From Allobosea sp. WAO (GTDB lineage Bacteria > Pseudomonadota > Alphaproteobacteria > Rhizobiales > Beijerinckiaceae): a DNA stretch of 64,000 nucleotides. Where the stretch lies: contig NZ_JXTJ01000017.1 of assembly GCF_001509835.1 (NCBI RefSeq), forward strand, positions 62,001 to 126,000. The letters are read 5' to 3'. A model generated the notes under the pieces. It did no database searches. It was not told where the DNA came from and saw only the letters and a list, made by a program, of their open reading frames with translations. Both the position numbers and the translations under genes were made by a program. Shown piece by piece: positions 41,102-50,285 of this stretch (its first letter is position 1; each line of letters begins with the position of its first letter).

Positions 41102-41845
41102 TCAGACGCCGAGATAGCCGTGCAGCTTGTCGATATTGGCGTCGAGTTCCTCGTTCGGGATCATGTCGATCACCTTGCCCTGCTCGACGATGTAATGCCG
41201 GTCGGCGACGGTCTGGGCGAAGCGGAAGTTCTGCTCGACCAGGACGATGGTGAAGCCCTTCTGCTTCAGCATTCGGATGGTCGCGCCGATCTGGTCGATG
41301 ATCACCGGGGCGAGGCCCTCGGTCGGCTCGTCGAGCAGCAGGAGGTTGGCGCCGGTGCGCAGGATGCGGCCGATCGCCAGCATCTGCTGTTCGCCGCCGG
41401 AGAGTTTGGTGCCCTGGCTGCGCAGCCGCTCCTTGATGTTGGGGAAGAGCTCGAAGATCTGAGCGACCGAGAGCCCGCCCGGCTTGACCTGCGGCGGGAG
41501 CATCAGGTTCTCCTCGACCGAGAGGGTCGAGTAGATGCCGCGCTCCTCGGGGACATAGCCGAGGCCGAGCCTGGCGATGGCCCGCGAGGGCAGCGAGATC
41601 GTCTCCTGGCCGGCGAAGCTGACCGAGCCCTTGCGCTTGCCGATCACGCCCATGATCGACTTGAGCGTCGTCGTCTTGCCGGCGCCGTTGCGCCCGAGCA
41701 GCGTCACCACCTCGCCTTCGCCGACGTCGAGATCGATGCCGTGCAGGACATGGCTCTCGCCATACCAGGCCTCGAGACCGCGCACTTTCAGCAGCGGCTT
41801 CGTCCCGGCCTGCGCCTTGCGCTCCAGGGTCGCTTCAATGGCCAT
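41102..41845 (-). CDS. livF: ABC transporter ATP-binding protein, LivF type
   Basis: A 247-aa ATPase. Walker A is LLGRNGAGKTTTLKS, the signature is LSGGEQQMLAIGR, Walker B is LLLLDEPTEGLAP and the switch His is in VLVEQNFRFA. FPNIKERL with the short C terminus is typical of LivF. The ATG at 41845 overlaps the end of livG by eleven bases; the longer open frame has no conserved residues. Confidence 0.94.
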   Translation of the reverse strand: MAIEATLERKAQAGTKPLLKVRGLEAWYGESHVLHGIDLDVGEGEVVTLLGRNGAGKTTTLKSIMGVIGKRKGSVSFAGQETISLPSRAIARLGLGYVPEERGIYSTLSVEENLMLPPQVKPGGLSVAQIFELFPNIKERLRSQGTKLSGGEQQMLAIGRILRTGANLLLLDEPTEGLAPVIIDQIGATIRMLKQKGFTIVLVEQNFRFAQTVADRHYIVEQGKVIDMIPNEELDANIDKLHGYLGV

Positions 41846-42599
41846 GGCCGACTCCCGAGCCGATATAGGCCTCGACCACGCGCGGGTCCTTCGAGACCGT
41901 GGCGTAGTCGCCTTCGGCAAGGACCTGGCCGCGGGCGAGCACGGTGATGCGGTCCGACAGCGAGGCCACCACCGAGAGGTTGTGCTCGACCATCAGGATG
42001 GTGCGGTTCTTCGAGACCTTGCGGATCAGCGTCGCGATCCGGTCGATGTCCTCGCGGCCCATGCCGGCCATCGGCTCGTCGAGCAGCAGCATTTCCGGAT
42101 CGAGCGCGAGTGTCGTCGCGATCTCGAGCGCGCGCTTGCGGCCATAGGAGAGCTCGACCGCCGGCAGATCGGCGAAGGCGGAGAGGCCGACAGCCTCGAC
42201 CAGCGCCAGCGCCTCCTTGTCGAGCGAGCGCAGCACCTCTTCCGAACGCCAGAAGTCGAACGAGTCGCCGCGCTTGCGCTGCAGCGCGATACGGACATTG
42301 TTCATCACGCTGAGCTGCGGGAAGACCGCCGAGATCTGGAAGGAGCGCACCAGCCCGAGCCGTGCGATCTCCGCCGGCTTCTGCCGCGTGATGTCGCGCC
42401 CGTTATAGACGATCGAGCCGCGTGTCGGGGCGAGAAACTTGGTCAGGAGATTGAAGCAGGTCGTCTTGCCGGCGCCATTCGGGCCGATCAGCGCGTGAAT
42501 CGTGCCTCGCTTGACGCTTAGGTCTACGCCATTGACTGCTGTGAAGCCGGCGAATTCTTTCGTAAGACCCGACGTCGAGAGAATAATATCCTCAGACAT
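41835..42599 (-). CDS. livG: ABC transporter ATP-binding protein, LivG type
   Basis: A 254-aa ATPase. Walker A is LIGPNGAGKTTCFNLLTKFL. The LivG mark ARLGLVRSFQISAVFPQLSV is present, and the signature position reads LSYGRKRALEIATTLA in place of LSGGQ, as LivG proteins do. Walker B is MLLLDEPMAGMG and the His loop is LMVEHNLSVV. It is the first gene of the operon. ATG 42599 is chosen; a GTG three codons earlier is in frame. Confidence 0.94.
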   Translation of the reverse strand: MSEDIILSTSGLTKEFAGFTAVNGVDLSVKRGTIHALIGPNGAGKTTCFNLLTKFLAPTRGSIVYNGRDITRQKPAEIARLGLVRSFQISAVFPQLSVMNNVRIALQRKRGDSFDFWRSEEVLRSLDKEALALVEAVGLSAFADLPAVELSYGRKRALEIATTLALDPEMLLLDEPMAGMGREDIDRIATLIRKVSKNRTILMVEHNLSVVASLSDRITVLARGQVLAEGDYATVSKDPRVVEAYIGSGVGHGH

Positions 42600-42997
42600 A
42601 CAACTCACGCATGTCGGTCACCCCGCTCAACCTTGTTTGATCGTTTCCCCTGAGCCGTCATGCTGCACCGCGCATATCACCCATGTCAACGGCGCACATG
42701 TGCATGGAAGTCCATCCGGTTGGGCCGAAAAGCCTCGGCCTAGACAAAAGGCGTAAGCTCTTTGAAGGGAGGCGTCATCGTTCTGCGGCTGGCGGCCGGA
42801 GGAAGGCGCCTGCGCTGGCTTGCGCCGGAGAGCGAAACATCGCGGACAATACTTGTCCGCTTTGTCTGGCTTGCCTCTCGCGGCGGCAACGAAGGCCTCG
42901 CGGGTGCCGGCTTTCCCGTGTTGCGGGCTGCTGGGGGCTCGGCTAGTTCTTGCTGCAGTCCCCGATCAGCTTCCATCCCAGCGACAAAGGCATCACG
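42600..42997. other. Intergenic region between divergent livG and scoA
   Basis: About 400 bases with no supported gene: short frames here have no ribosome site or family features. It must hold the promoters of the liv operon and of scoA-scoB. A perfect dyad GCACATGTGC lies at 42694-42703 inside a less GC-rich patch and could be a regulator site. The rest is unremarkable. Confidence 0.5.
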
Positions 42998-43705
42998 ATG
43001 AAGAAGGTCTATCCCGATGCGGCGGCGGCGCTCGCCGGCATCGTCAAGGACGGCATGACCATCATGGCCGGCGGCTTCGGCCTTTGCGGCATTCCCGACA
43101 AGCTGATCGAGGCGATCCGCGACTCCGGCGCCAAGAACCTGACCTTCATCTCCAACAATGCCGGCGTCGACGGTGCCGGGCTCGGCATTCTGCTCGAGAC
43201 CAAGCAGATCAAGAAGATGATCAGTTCTTACGTCGGCGAGAACAAGCTCTTCGCCGAGCAGTATCTCTCCGGCCAGCTCGAGCTCGAGTTCAATCCGCAG
43301 GGCACCCTCGCCGAACGCATTCGCGCCGGCGGCGCCGGCATCCCGGCCTTCTTCACCAAGACCGGCGTCGGCACGCTGATCGCCGAAGGCAAGGAGGAGC
43401 GCGAGTTCGATGGCGAGCGCTACATCATGGAGCGCGGCCTGTTCGCCGACATCTCGATCGTCCATGCCTGGAAGGGCGATACCGAGGGCAACCTCGTCTA
43501 TCGGAAGACGGCGCGGAACTTCAATCCGATGATGGCTTCGGCCTCGCGTATGACGATTGCCCAGGTCGAGCATCTCGTCCCGGCGGGCGAGATCGACCCC
43601 GACCACATGCACACCCCCGGTATCTTCGTGAAGCGGATCGTCCATCTGGCGAACCCGGTGAAGCGCATCGAGCAGCGCACCGTCCGCAAGCGCGAAACGG
43701 CTTGA
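42998..43705 (+). CDS. scoA: 3-oxoacid CoA-transferase subunit A
   Basis: A 235-aa alpha subunit. The family signature [16 protein letters not shown] lies near residue 24, then [20 protein letters not shown] and the characteristic [23 protein letters not shown]. It exchanges CoA between succinyl-CoA and an acetoacetate-type acid, opening ketone-body use. 3-oxoadipate CoA-transferase is closely related, but the sequence reads more like SCOT. ATG 42998 begins [10 protein letters not shown]; an upstream ATG has no ribosome site. Confidence 0.93.
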   Translation: MKKVYPDAAAALAGIVKDGMTIMAGGFGLCGIPDKLIEAIRDSGAKNLTFISNNAGVDGAGLGILLETKQIKKMISSYVGENKLFAEQYLSGQLELEFNPQGTLAERIRAGGAGIPAFFTKTGVGTLIAEGKEEREFDGERYIMERGLFADISIVHAWKGDTEGNLVYRKTARNFNPMMASASRMTIAQVEHLVPAGEIDPDHMHTPGIFVKRIVHLANPVKRIEQRTVRKRETA

Positions 43706-43721
43706 GAAGGAGATCACCCAC

Positions 43722-44375
43722 ATGGCCTGGACCCGTGAACAGATCGCCGCTCGCGCCGCCAAGGAGCTGAAGGACGGCTTCTACGTCAATCTCGGCATCG
43801 GCATCCCGACGCTCGTCTCGAACTACATCCCCGACGGCATGAGCGTGCAGCTCCAGTCGGAGAACGGCATGCTCGGCATGGGGCCCTTCCCCTATGAGGG
43901 CGAGGAGGATCCGGACCTGATCAACGCCGGCAAGCAGACCATCACCGAACTGCCGACGACGAGCTATTTCTCCTCCTCGGATTCCTTCGGCATGATCCGC
44001 GGCGGCCATATCGACCTCTCCATCCTCGGCGCCATGCAGGTCGCGGAGAATGGCGACCTCGCCAACTGGATGATCCCGGGCAAGATGGTGAAGGGCATGG
44101 GCGGCGCCATGGACCTCGTCGCCGGCGTCAAGAAGGTCGTCGTTGTGATGGAGCATGTCGCCAAGAACAAGGACGGCTCGGAATCGCCGAAACTGCTCAA
44201 GGCCTGCGACCTGCCGCTGACCGGCGCCGGCGTCGTCGACATGGTGATAACCGATCTCGGCGTCTTCACCATCGACGAGAACGGCGGCGGCATGACCCTG
44301 ATCGAGCTCGCCGACGGCGTTTCGCTCGACGAGATCAAGAGCAAGACCGAGGCACCGTTCAAGGTCGCGCTCTGA
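43722..44375 (+). CDS. scoB: 3-oxoacid CoA-transferase subunit B
   Basis: A 217-aa beta subunit. The catalytic glutamate is in [20 protein letters not shown] (E at about residue 46), followed by [20 protein letters not shown] and [19 protein letters not shown]. It starts 16 bases after scoA with AAGGAGA before the ATG, so the two form one operon. A terminator-like hairpin follows. Confidence 0.94.
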   Translation: MAWTREQIAARAAKELKDGFYVNLGIGIPTLVSNYIPDGMSVQLQSENGMLGMGPFPYEGEEDPDLINAGKQTITELPTTSYFSSSDSFGMIRGGHIDLSILGAMQVAENGDLANWMIPGKMVKGMGGAMDLVAGVKKVVVVMEHVAKNKDGSESPKLLKACDLPLTGAGVVDMVITDLGVFTIDENGGGMTLIELADGVSLDEIKSKTEAPFKVAL

Positions 44376-44386
44376 CGCTGCGCGTC

Positions 44387-44413
44387 ATGGCCGGGTCTGG
44401 CCCGGCCATTTCT
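44387..44413. terminator. Hairpin between convergent scoB and bluB
   Basis: ATGGCCGGG (44387-44395) pairs with CCCGGCCAT (44401-44409) around TCTGG and is followed by TTCT. It resembles the left hairpin of the dispersed GTCATGG repeats and may be a repeat half reused as a terminator. Confidence 0.55.
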
Positions 44414-44433
44414 CCGGCAACGAAGGGCGCGGC

Positions 44434-45051
44434 TCAGCTGCGCCCTTTCTCCCAGCCCTCTCGCACCAGTTCGGGCACGTCGTGCTCCTCCACCGGGAAG
44501 CCGACGCAGAGATAGGCGATCAGCTTCCACCCGGGCGGCGCGTTCGCGATTTGCCGCACCTCTTCGGGATCGAGGATCGAGACCCAACCGACGCCGACGC
44601 CATGGGCGCGTGCCGCGAGCCAGAACTGTGTGATTGCGGCGACGGCCGAATAGTCGAGCATTTCCGGCATCGTCCGTCGGCCAAGGCCATGGCCTTGCAG
44701 GGTGCCGTGATCGCAGAATACTGCGAACTGAACCGGCGCCTCGCGCAGCCCTTCCAGCTTCAGCCGCGCATAGAGCGCGGCGCGTTCGCCCTCGTAATCG
44801 GCGAGCGCCTCGGCATTGCAGCGGGAAAAGCTCGCCTGCACCGCGGCGCGTTTCTCTACCTCGTCGATCCTGAGCCAGCGCCAGGGCTGTGAGTGTCCGA
44901 CCGAGGGCGAGAGCTCCATCAAGCTGATGAGCTTTTCGAGCAACGGCTCCGGCAGGGCATCCGGGCAAAAGCGCCGGACATCGCGCCGCCAGCTCAAAAG
45001 CTCGCCGAGCTTGGCAGTGAATACCTCATCGAAGGCGGGCGCTGGGCTCAA
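44434..45051 (-). CDS. bluB: 5,6-dimethylbenzimidazole synthase
   Basis: A 205-aa flavin-destructase in the nitroreductase fold that cleaves reduced FMN with oxygen to make the lower ligand of cobalamin. The family opening LLSWRRDVRRFCPDALPEPL lies at about residue 14, and SVGHSQPWRWLRID and GVGWVSILDPEEV follow. The start is TTG 45051, overlapping the cobB stop (TTGA). It ends the minus-strand cob series. Confidence 0.92.
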   Translation of the reverse strand: MSPAPAFDEVFTAKLGELLSWRRDVRRFCPDALPEPLLEKLISLMELSPSVGHSQPWRWLRIDEVEKRAAVQASFSRCNAEALADYEGERAALYARLKLEGLREAPVQFAVFCDHGTLQGHGLGRRTMPEMLDYSAVAAITQFWLAARAHGVGVGWVSILDPEEVRQIANAPPGWKLIAYLCVGFPVEEHDVPELVREGWEKGRS

Positions 45052-46373
45052 GGCTCGGCTCGTGCCGCAATCGCGTGGAAGAATGAGCCGGTGACGAGAT
45101 CACGCCGGCTGCCGGCCGGCACCGGGTCAGAGCCGTGGGGATCGCTGACCACTGCGAGCGGCGGATCCTCGCCTTGCGAGACGATGCTGGCATAGTGGAA
45201 TTCATGCCCGCTCAGCCGGCTGCCGGCCGGGCCGAGCGGGCAATCGGCCTCCAGCACGGCATTGCGATAGCCGAGATTCATCTTGCGCCTGGCAAAACTG
45301 GTCTCGACCGAGAGCAGCCCGGCCATGGTGTGCCTGATGCCGTCGGCGTCGGTCAGGCTCTTACCCAGCACCATGTAGCCGCCGCACTCGCCATGGACCG
45401 GGCGCGTGTGCGCAAAAGCGCGCAGGCCGTCGAGGAAGCGCGCGGCCGAAGCGATCCGTCCGGTATGCAGTTCGGGATAGCCGCCGGGCAGCCAGCAGGC
45501 GTGGCAAGCCTCCGGAGGCGCTTCGTCGGCGAGCGGCGAGAAGGGGACGAGCTCGGCGCCCTGCGCCCGCCAGCCGGCTTCGACGTGTGGGTAGACGAAG
45601 CTGAAGGCGGCGTCGCGCGCTATGGCGATCCGCTTTCCCGGCGCGGGCAGGGCCGGCCTCGCCGTTTCGGCGGCAGGCAAAGTCGTCACACCGGCAGCTG
45701 CGACGACCGCGTCGAGATCGACCGCGGCCGCGACCGCGTCGGCCAGGGCGTCGAGCCTTGCATGCAGGTCCTCGGTCTCGCCGGCCTGCACCAGACCGAG
45801 ATGGCGCTCGGGCAGGATCAGGCTGGCCTCGCGCGGCAGGGCGCCGAAGACCGGCAGGCCGATCCGTTCCATGCCGGCGGCGGCGAGCCGGCGATGGCGC
45901 TCGCTCGCGACCTTGTTGAGGATGACGCCGGCAATCCTGATGCGCGGATCATAGAGCTTGCAGCCGAGCGCGACGGCGCCGGCCGATTGCGCCTGCCCGG
46001 AGACGTCGACGACGAGAACGACCGGCCAGCCGAGCAGGGCGGCGATGTCGGCGCTGGCGCCGGTATGACCTTCCCGGCCGGGAACGCCGTCGAACAGCCC
46101 CATCGAGCCTTCGGCGACGATGACGTCCGCAGCCTCCGCCGCCGCGCCGGCGATGCCGGAAAGCAGGACGTCGGGCATCGCATAGCTGTCGAGATTGGCG
46201 CTGGGCGCGCCTGTCGCAGCGGCATGGAAGGCAGGGTCAATGTAGTCCGGCCCGCATTTCAGGCCGCGCACGGAGAGCCCGCGGCGGACGAGCGCCCTTT
46301 GCAGGCCGAGCGTGATGGTGGTCTTGCCGGAGCCGGAGCGCGGCGCGGCGACGAGCAGGCCCTTGGCCGTCAT
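45048..46373 (-). CDS. cobB: (Hydrogeno)cobyrinate a,c-diamide synthase
   Basis: A 441-aa glutamine amidotransferase that amidates carboxylates a and c of hydrogenobyrinate with ATP. The N-terminal dethiobiotin-synthase-like domain has the P-loop [15 protein letters not shown] and [14 protein letters not shown]. The C-terminal GATase domain has the nucleophile Cys in [15 protein letters not shown] and a late His in LSGHEFHYA. It overlaps cobM (ATGA) and bluB (TTGA). Confidence 0.95.
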   Translation of the reverse strand: MTAKGLLVAAPRSGSGKTTITLGLQRALVRRGLSVRGLKCGPDYIDPAFHAAATGAPSANLDSYAMPDVLLSGIAGAAAEAADVIVAEGSMGLFDGVPGREGHTGASADIAALLGWPVVLVVDVSGQAQSAGAVALGCKLYDPRIRIAGVILNKVASERHRRLAAAGMERIGLPVFGALPREASLILPERHLGLVQAGETEDLHARLDALADAVAAAVDLDAVVAAAGVTTLPAAETARPALPAPGKRIAIARDAAFSFVYPHVEAGWRAQGAELVPFSPLADEAPPEACHACWLPGGYPELHTGRIASAARFLDGLRAFAHTRPVHGECGGYMVLGKSLTDADGIRHTMAGLLSVETSFARRKMNLGYRNAVLEADCPLGPAGSRLSGHEFHYASIVSQGEDPPLAVVSDPHGSDPVPAGSRRDLVTGSFFHAIAARAEP

Positions 46374-47137
46374 GCCTGGCCTCCACTCGGCCGGAAGCGG
46401 CGGTCATAACCGGCGGAGTAGAGCGCGCTTTCGCCAAAGTCCTCGGCGCCGAGGGCCGGGCCGACCAGGATCAGCGCCGTGCGCTCCAGAGCGGCGGCGC
46501 GCACTTGCGCCACGATGTCCGCAAGCGTGCCGCGCAGCACGCGCTCATCCGGCCATGAAGCGCGGAAGACCACGGCGACCGGGCAGTCTTCGCCGTAGAA
46601 GGGTGCAAGCTCGGCCGCGACCTGCTCGATGACATGGATCGAGAGATGGACGGCGAGCGTCGCGCCCGAGGCGGCGAAGGTGGCGAGCTTCTCCTTCTCC
46701 GGCATGGCCGAGGCGCGGCCGGACGTCCGGGTCAGCACCAGCGATTGCGCCAGCCCGGGCAAGGTCAGCTCGCGCTTCAGCGCGGCTGCGGCTGCGGCGA
46801 AGGCCGGCACGCCCGGCGTGATCTCATAGGGGATGCCGAGCGCTTCCAGCCGGCGCATCTGTTCGCCGACGGCGCTCCAGATTGAGATGTCGCCGGAGTG
46901 CAGGCGGGCGACGTCCTTGCCTTCGGCATGCGCCGCCTCGATCTCCGCGATGATCGCGTCGAGATCGAGCGGGGCGGTGTCGACGATGCGCGCTCCCGGT
47001 GGGCACCAGCCCAGCATTGCCTGCGGGATCAGCGAGCCCGCATAGAGGCAGACCGGGCAGGACGCGATCAGGTCGCGTCCGCGCAAGGTGATCAGGTCGG
47101 CGGCGCCGGGGCCGGCGCCGATGAAATGCACGGTCAT
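46370..47137 (-). CDS. cobM: Precorrin-4 C11-methyltransferase
   Basis: A 255-aa SAM-dependent methylase of the tetrapyrrole methylase fold. [20 protein letters not shown] opens the protein, with [28 protein letters not shown] and [17 protein letters not shown] following. The GDISIW motif separates CobM from the other ring methylases. It shares one base with the cobE stop and four with cobB. Confidence 0.95.
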   Translation of the reverse strand: MTVHFIGAGPGAADLITLRGRDLIASCPVCLYAGSLIPQAMLGWCPPGARIVDTAPLDLDAIIAEIEAAHAEGKDVARLHSGDISIWSAVGEQMRRLEALGIPYEITPGVPAFAAAAAALKRELTLPGLAQSLVLTRTSGRASAMPEKEKLATFAASGATLAVHLSIHVIEQVAAELAPFYGEDCPVAVVFRASWPDERVLRGTLADIVAQVRAAALERTALILVGPALGAEDFGESALYSAGYDRRFRPSGGQA

Positions 47138-47559
47138 CAGGGGTTCTCGTCCGCTTCTGCGCCGCGGGCGAGCGCGCAGGTGACGCGGCCGGTCGCGATC
47201 CGCGGCTGCACCAGGACGGCGCCCGGCCCGGCCGCGGCGAGCGCTGCAGCTTCCGCGACCGAGCCGACGCCGTAGAGTCCGGCTATGCGGCTCGAGCGCG
47301 TCGCGCAGGCGGCTTCGAAACCGGCGAGCGCTTCATCTGGGATCGCGACGAGTTCGACATCATGCGTGCGGGCGACGGCCGCGAGGCCGGGCTCGCCGAA
47401 GCGCGAGGCGAGGGTCGCGAGCCGGGCAAGCCGCTCGCTGCCGAAGCCGGCCGCGGCCAGTGCCTGCGTCAGGCAGGCCAGGATCTCGGCTTCCGGGGTG
47501 CCGGGGCGCAGGCCGATGCCGGCGGTGATGCCGCCGTTCAAGGCTTCACCACCCGCCAT
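47137..47559 (-). CDS. cobE: CobE/CbiG C-terminal-like cobalamin synthesis protein
   Basis: A 140-aa small protein. [20 protein letters not shown] is the usual start of the CobE/GbiG_C domain, with [19 protein letters not shown] and the Gly/Ala-rich [20 protein letters not shown] at the end. CobE is needed in the aerobic route, by analogy with the CbiG C-terminal part; its reaction is not firmly established. It overlaps cobL by 22 bases. Confidence 0.87.
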   Translation of the reverse strand: MAGGEALNGGITAGIGLRPGTPEAEILACLTQALAAAGFGSERLARLATLASRFGEPGLAAVARTHDVELVAIPDEALAGFEAACATRSSRIAGLYGVGSVAEAAALAAAGPGAVLVQPRIATGRVTCALARGAEADENP

Positions 47560-48791
47560 TGCGTCACCGGCATCGCGGGGCGCCAGCCATGCATCGTTCC
47601 GACGGGATCGAGATGCGCGATGCCGATGCGGCGCAGATTGCCGCCATGCTGCGCGAAGAGTTCTGCGAGCCGGGCTTCGCCTTCGAGGGTCACGGCATTT
47701 GCGACCAGACGGCCTCGCGGCTTCAGCGCCGCGAAGGCCGCTTCGAACAGGCCGAGCTCGGTGATCCCGCCGCCGATGAAGACCGCATCCGGAGAAATCT
47801 TGCCGGCAAAGCTACCGGGAGCCTTGCCTTCGACGATCTCGATCGGCGGAGCGCCTAGCGCCAGCCGGTTGCGGCCGATGCGTGCCGCCCGCTCCGGCTG
47901 TTCCTCGAAGGCGATAGCGCGGTTGTGGCGATGGCGCAGGCACCATTCGATGCCGATCGAGCCTGAACCGGCGCCGACATCCCAGAGCAGCTCGCCGGCG
48001 CGGGGTGCGAGCGCCGAGAGTGTGATCGCGCGGATGTCGGCCTTGGTCAGCTGGCCGTCATTCTCGAACCATTCGTCGGCCAGCCCGTTGGCCAGGGGCA
48101 GGATTTGGGCATCGTCGGCGGCGACGACGCTGACCGCCAGCATGTTGAGCGGCACGATCCCGTCGAACGCGAAATCCTGCGCGCGGGTCTCGCGAATGCG
48201 CTCCTTCGGGCCGCCCAGCGCTTCCAGCACCGTCAGCGAACTCGCGCCGAGGCCGCGTTCCGACAGAAGCGCAGCGACCGCGGCCGGGGTCGATTCATCC
48301 CAGGAGAGTGCCAGGATGCGCGCGCCCGGCTGCAGCAGCGGGATGATGCGTTGCAGAGCCCGCCCGTGCAGGGAGACAAGCGCACATTCCTCCTGCGGCC
48401 AGCGCATCCGCGTGCAAGCCATCGAAAACGCTGACAATTGCGGGATAACCCGCATTTCCTCCGGGGCGAGCGCCTTGGTCAGCCCGGCGCCGATGCCGTA
48501 ATGGAAAGGGTCGCTGGTCGCCAGCACGCAGACCGCGCGGCCGCGCTCCGCCAGGATCGCCGGCAGCGCATTCCGGAAGGGTTGGGGCCATGCTCTGGCC
48601 TCTCCGGGCACGTCGCCGATCAGTTTGAGATGGCGCTCTCCACCGAAGACTATCTCCGCTTGCTTCAGGGCGGCGAGCGCATCGGCACATAGCCCGGAAG
48701 GGCCATCCTCGCCGAGTCCGACCAGGGAGAGCCATGGGCCGGCCGGTCCCGTGCTCGACAGTTCACCGGTTTCGCGCGAAAACTGATTCAT
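47538..48791 (-). CDS. cobL: Precorrin-6Y C5,15-methyltransferase (decarboxylating)
   Basis: A 417-aa fusion. The N-terminal CbiE-like tetrapyrrole methylase has WLSLVGLGEDGPSGL and VLATSDPFHYGIGAGL. The C-terminal CbiT-like domain has the SAM loop LLWDVGAGSGSIGIEWCLRH and VFIGGGITELGLFEAAF. It methylates C5 and C15 and removes the acetate carboxyl on ring C. I chose ATG 48791 (MNQFSRETG). Its start shares the bases CATG with the divergent cobK start, and its GAGG ribosome site lies inside cobK. Confidence 0.94.
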   Translation of the reverse strand: MNQFSRETGELSSTGPAGPWLSLVGLGEDGPSGLCADALAALKQAEIVFGGERHLKLIGDVPGEARAWPQPFRNALPAILAERGRAVCVLATSDPFHYGIGAGLTKALAPEEMRVIPQLSAFSMACTRMRWPQEECALVSLHGRALQRIIPLLQPGARILALSWDESTPAAVAALLSERGLGASSLTVLEALGGPKERIRETRAQDFAFDGIVPLNMLAVSVVAADDAQILPLANGLADEWFENDGQLTKADIRAITLSALAPRAGELLWDVGAGSGSIGIEWCLRHRHNRAIAFEEQPERAARIGRNRLALGAPPIEIVEGKAPGSFAGKISPDAVFIGGGITELGLFEAAFAALKPRGRLVANAVTLEGEARLAELFAQHGGNLRRIGIAHLDPVGTMHGWRPAMPVTQWRVVKP

Positions 48792-49551
48792 GACGGTCCT
48801 CATCCTAGGCGGCACGAGCGAAGCGGCTGCACTTGATCAGCTTCTGGCTGAGCAGGTCCCCGAAATCCGTGCCGTGATCTCCCTGGCCGGCCACACTTCC
48901 GACCCCAGGCCGCTTTCGCTGCCGAGCCGCATCGGCGGCTTCGGGGGCATTGCCGGCCTGCGTGAATATCTCGTCGATGAAGGCGTCGTCGCGGTCATCG
49001 ATGCGACTCACCCCTTCGCCGCCATCATGCCCTACCACGCCGAAGCCGCCTGCAAGGCCGAGGGCGTGCCGCTGCTGGCGATCCGGCGCGAAAGCTGGCG
49101 GCCTCAGGCCGGCGATCGCTGGCGCAGCGTGCCCGACATCGGGGCCGCCGTCGAGGCGCTGGGCGCGGAGCCGCAGCGCGTCTTCCTGACCATCGGCCGG
49201 CTCGAGCTGCCGCAATTCTTTGCCGCCCCGCAGCATCGCTATCTGATCCGGGTGATCGAGCCGGTTGGCGAGCTGCCCTTGCCGCATGCCAAGGTCCTGC
49301 AGCAGCGCGGCCCCTTCGAGGCCGAGGCCGAGGAGAGGCTGATGCATCGGGAGGGCACGCAGATCCTGGTCAGCAAGAATGCCGGCGGCCCGATGACACT
49401 CGGCAAGCTCGTCGCGGCGCGCAGGCTCGGCCTGCCCGTCGTCATGATCGAGCGGCCGCCCAAGCCCGATGTCGAATACGTCACCCATATCGATCAGGTT
49501 CTGCCCTGGCTGGTGGCGCAGGGGCTCTTCGTCACCGAACGCGGCGTATAG
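48790..49551 (+). CDS. cobK: Precorrin-6A reductase
   Basis: A 253-aa NADPH-dependent reductase. It opens VLILGGTSEAAALDQLLAEQ, then LPSRIGGFGGIAGLREYLVD and the conserved IDATHPFAAIMPYHA, with LTIGRLELPQF and LVSKNAGGPMTLGKLVAAR later. This is typical CobK. It is the only plus-strand gene inside the cobN-bluB series. Its start shares CATG with cobL and its last 58 bases overlap the end of cobJ. Confidence 0.95.
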   Translation: MTVLILGGTSEAAALDQLLAEQVPEIRAVISLAGHTSDPRPLSLPSRIGGFGGIAGLREYLVDEGVVAVIDATHPFAAIMPYHAEAACKAEGVPLLAIRRESWRPQAGDRWRSVPDIGAAVEALGAEPQRVFLTIGRLELPQFFAAPQHRYLIRVIEPVGELPLPHAKVLQQRGPFEAEAEERLMHREGTQILVSKNAGGPMTLGKLVAARRLGLPVVMIERPPKPDVEYVTHIDQVLPWLVAQGLFVTERGV

Positions 49552-50285
49552 ACGAACGGCGCCTTTCCCTGGCGTGCGATCAGCCGCGTTGTGCTCGCCC
49601 CGATCATCACCAGCGTCGCCATGTCGGCCGAGCCGGCAGCCGCATGGGCTTCGGTCAGGGTCAGGATGCGCAGCGCCTCGTCGGCCCGCCCGATGGCGCG
49701 CGCGAACAGCACCGGCGTTTCCGGCGGCCGCGCGGAGAGAGCGAGTTCCAGTGCCTTGCCGAGCTGCCAGGGGCGCGCCTTCGAGATCGGATTGTAGAGG
49801 CAGATCACCAGATCGGCGCGCAGCACCGCCTCCAGCCGGGCGGTGACGACCTCCCAGGGCTTCAAATTGTCGGACAGCGAGATCGCGCAGAAATCGCCGC
49901 CGAGCGGGGCGCCGGCCGCCGCCGCCGCCGCCAGCATCGCGGTGATGCCGGGCTCGACGCTGATCGCGAGCTCACGCCAGCCGGGCTCTCCAGCCTCGAC
50001 GGCCTCGAATACGGCCGCCGCCATGGCGAAGACGCCGGGATCGCCGCCGGAGACCACCGCGACGCGCTTACCCGCAGCGGCCAGTTCCAGCGCGTGCCGC
50101 GCCCGGTCGATCTCGACGCGGTTGTCGCTGGCATGCTTGCTCTGGCCGGTCCGAGCGGGGATGCGGTCGAGATAGGGGCCGTAGCCGATGAGATCGCTGG
50201 CCTGATCGAGCGCCGCCTGCGCCGCCGGTGTCAGATAACGCGCTTCCCCGGGCCCAAGGCCGACGACGGTGAGCGAGCCGCTCAC
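49494..50285 (-). CDS. cobJ: Precorrin-3B C17-methyltransferase
   Basis: A 263-aa ring-contracting methylase. LTVVGLGPGEARYLTPAAQA opens it, GYGPYLDRIPARTGQSKHASD is diagnostic for CobJ/CbiH, and VVSGGDPGVFAMAAAVFEA, DFCAISLSDNLKPWEVV and LVICLYNPISKARPW follow. The start is GTG, overlapping cobI (GTGA). The last 58 bases overlap convergent cobK, which may add an unconserved C-terminal tail. Confidence 0.95.
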   Translation of the reverse strand: MSGSLTVVGLGPGEARYLTPAAQAALDQASDLIGYGPYLDRIPARTGQSKHASDNRVEIDRARHALELAAAGKRVAVVSGGDPGVFAMAAAVFEAVEAGEPGWRELAISVEPGITAMLAAAAAAGAPLGGDFCAISLSDNLKPWEVVTARLEAVLRADLVICLYNPISKARPWQLGKALELALSARPPETPVLFARAIGRADEALRILTLTEAHAAAGSADMATLVMIGASTTRLIARQGKAPFVYTPRSVTKSPCATSQGRT

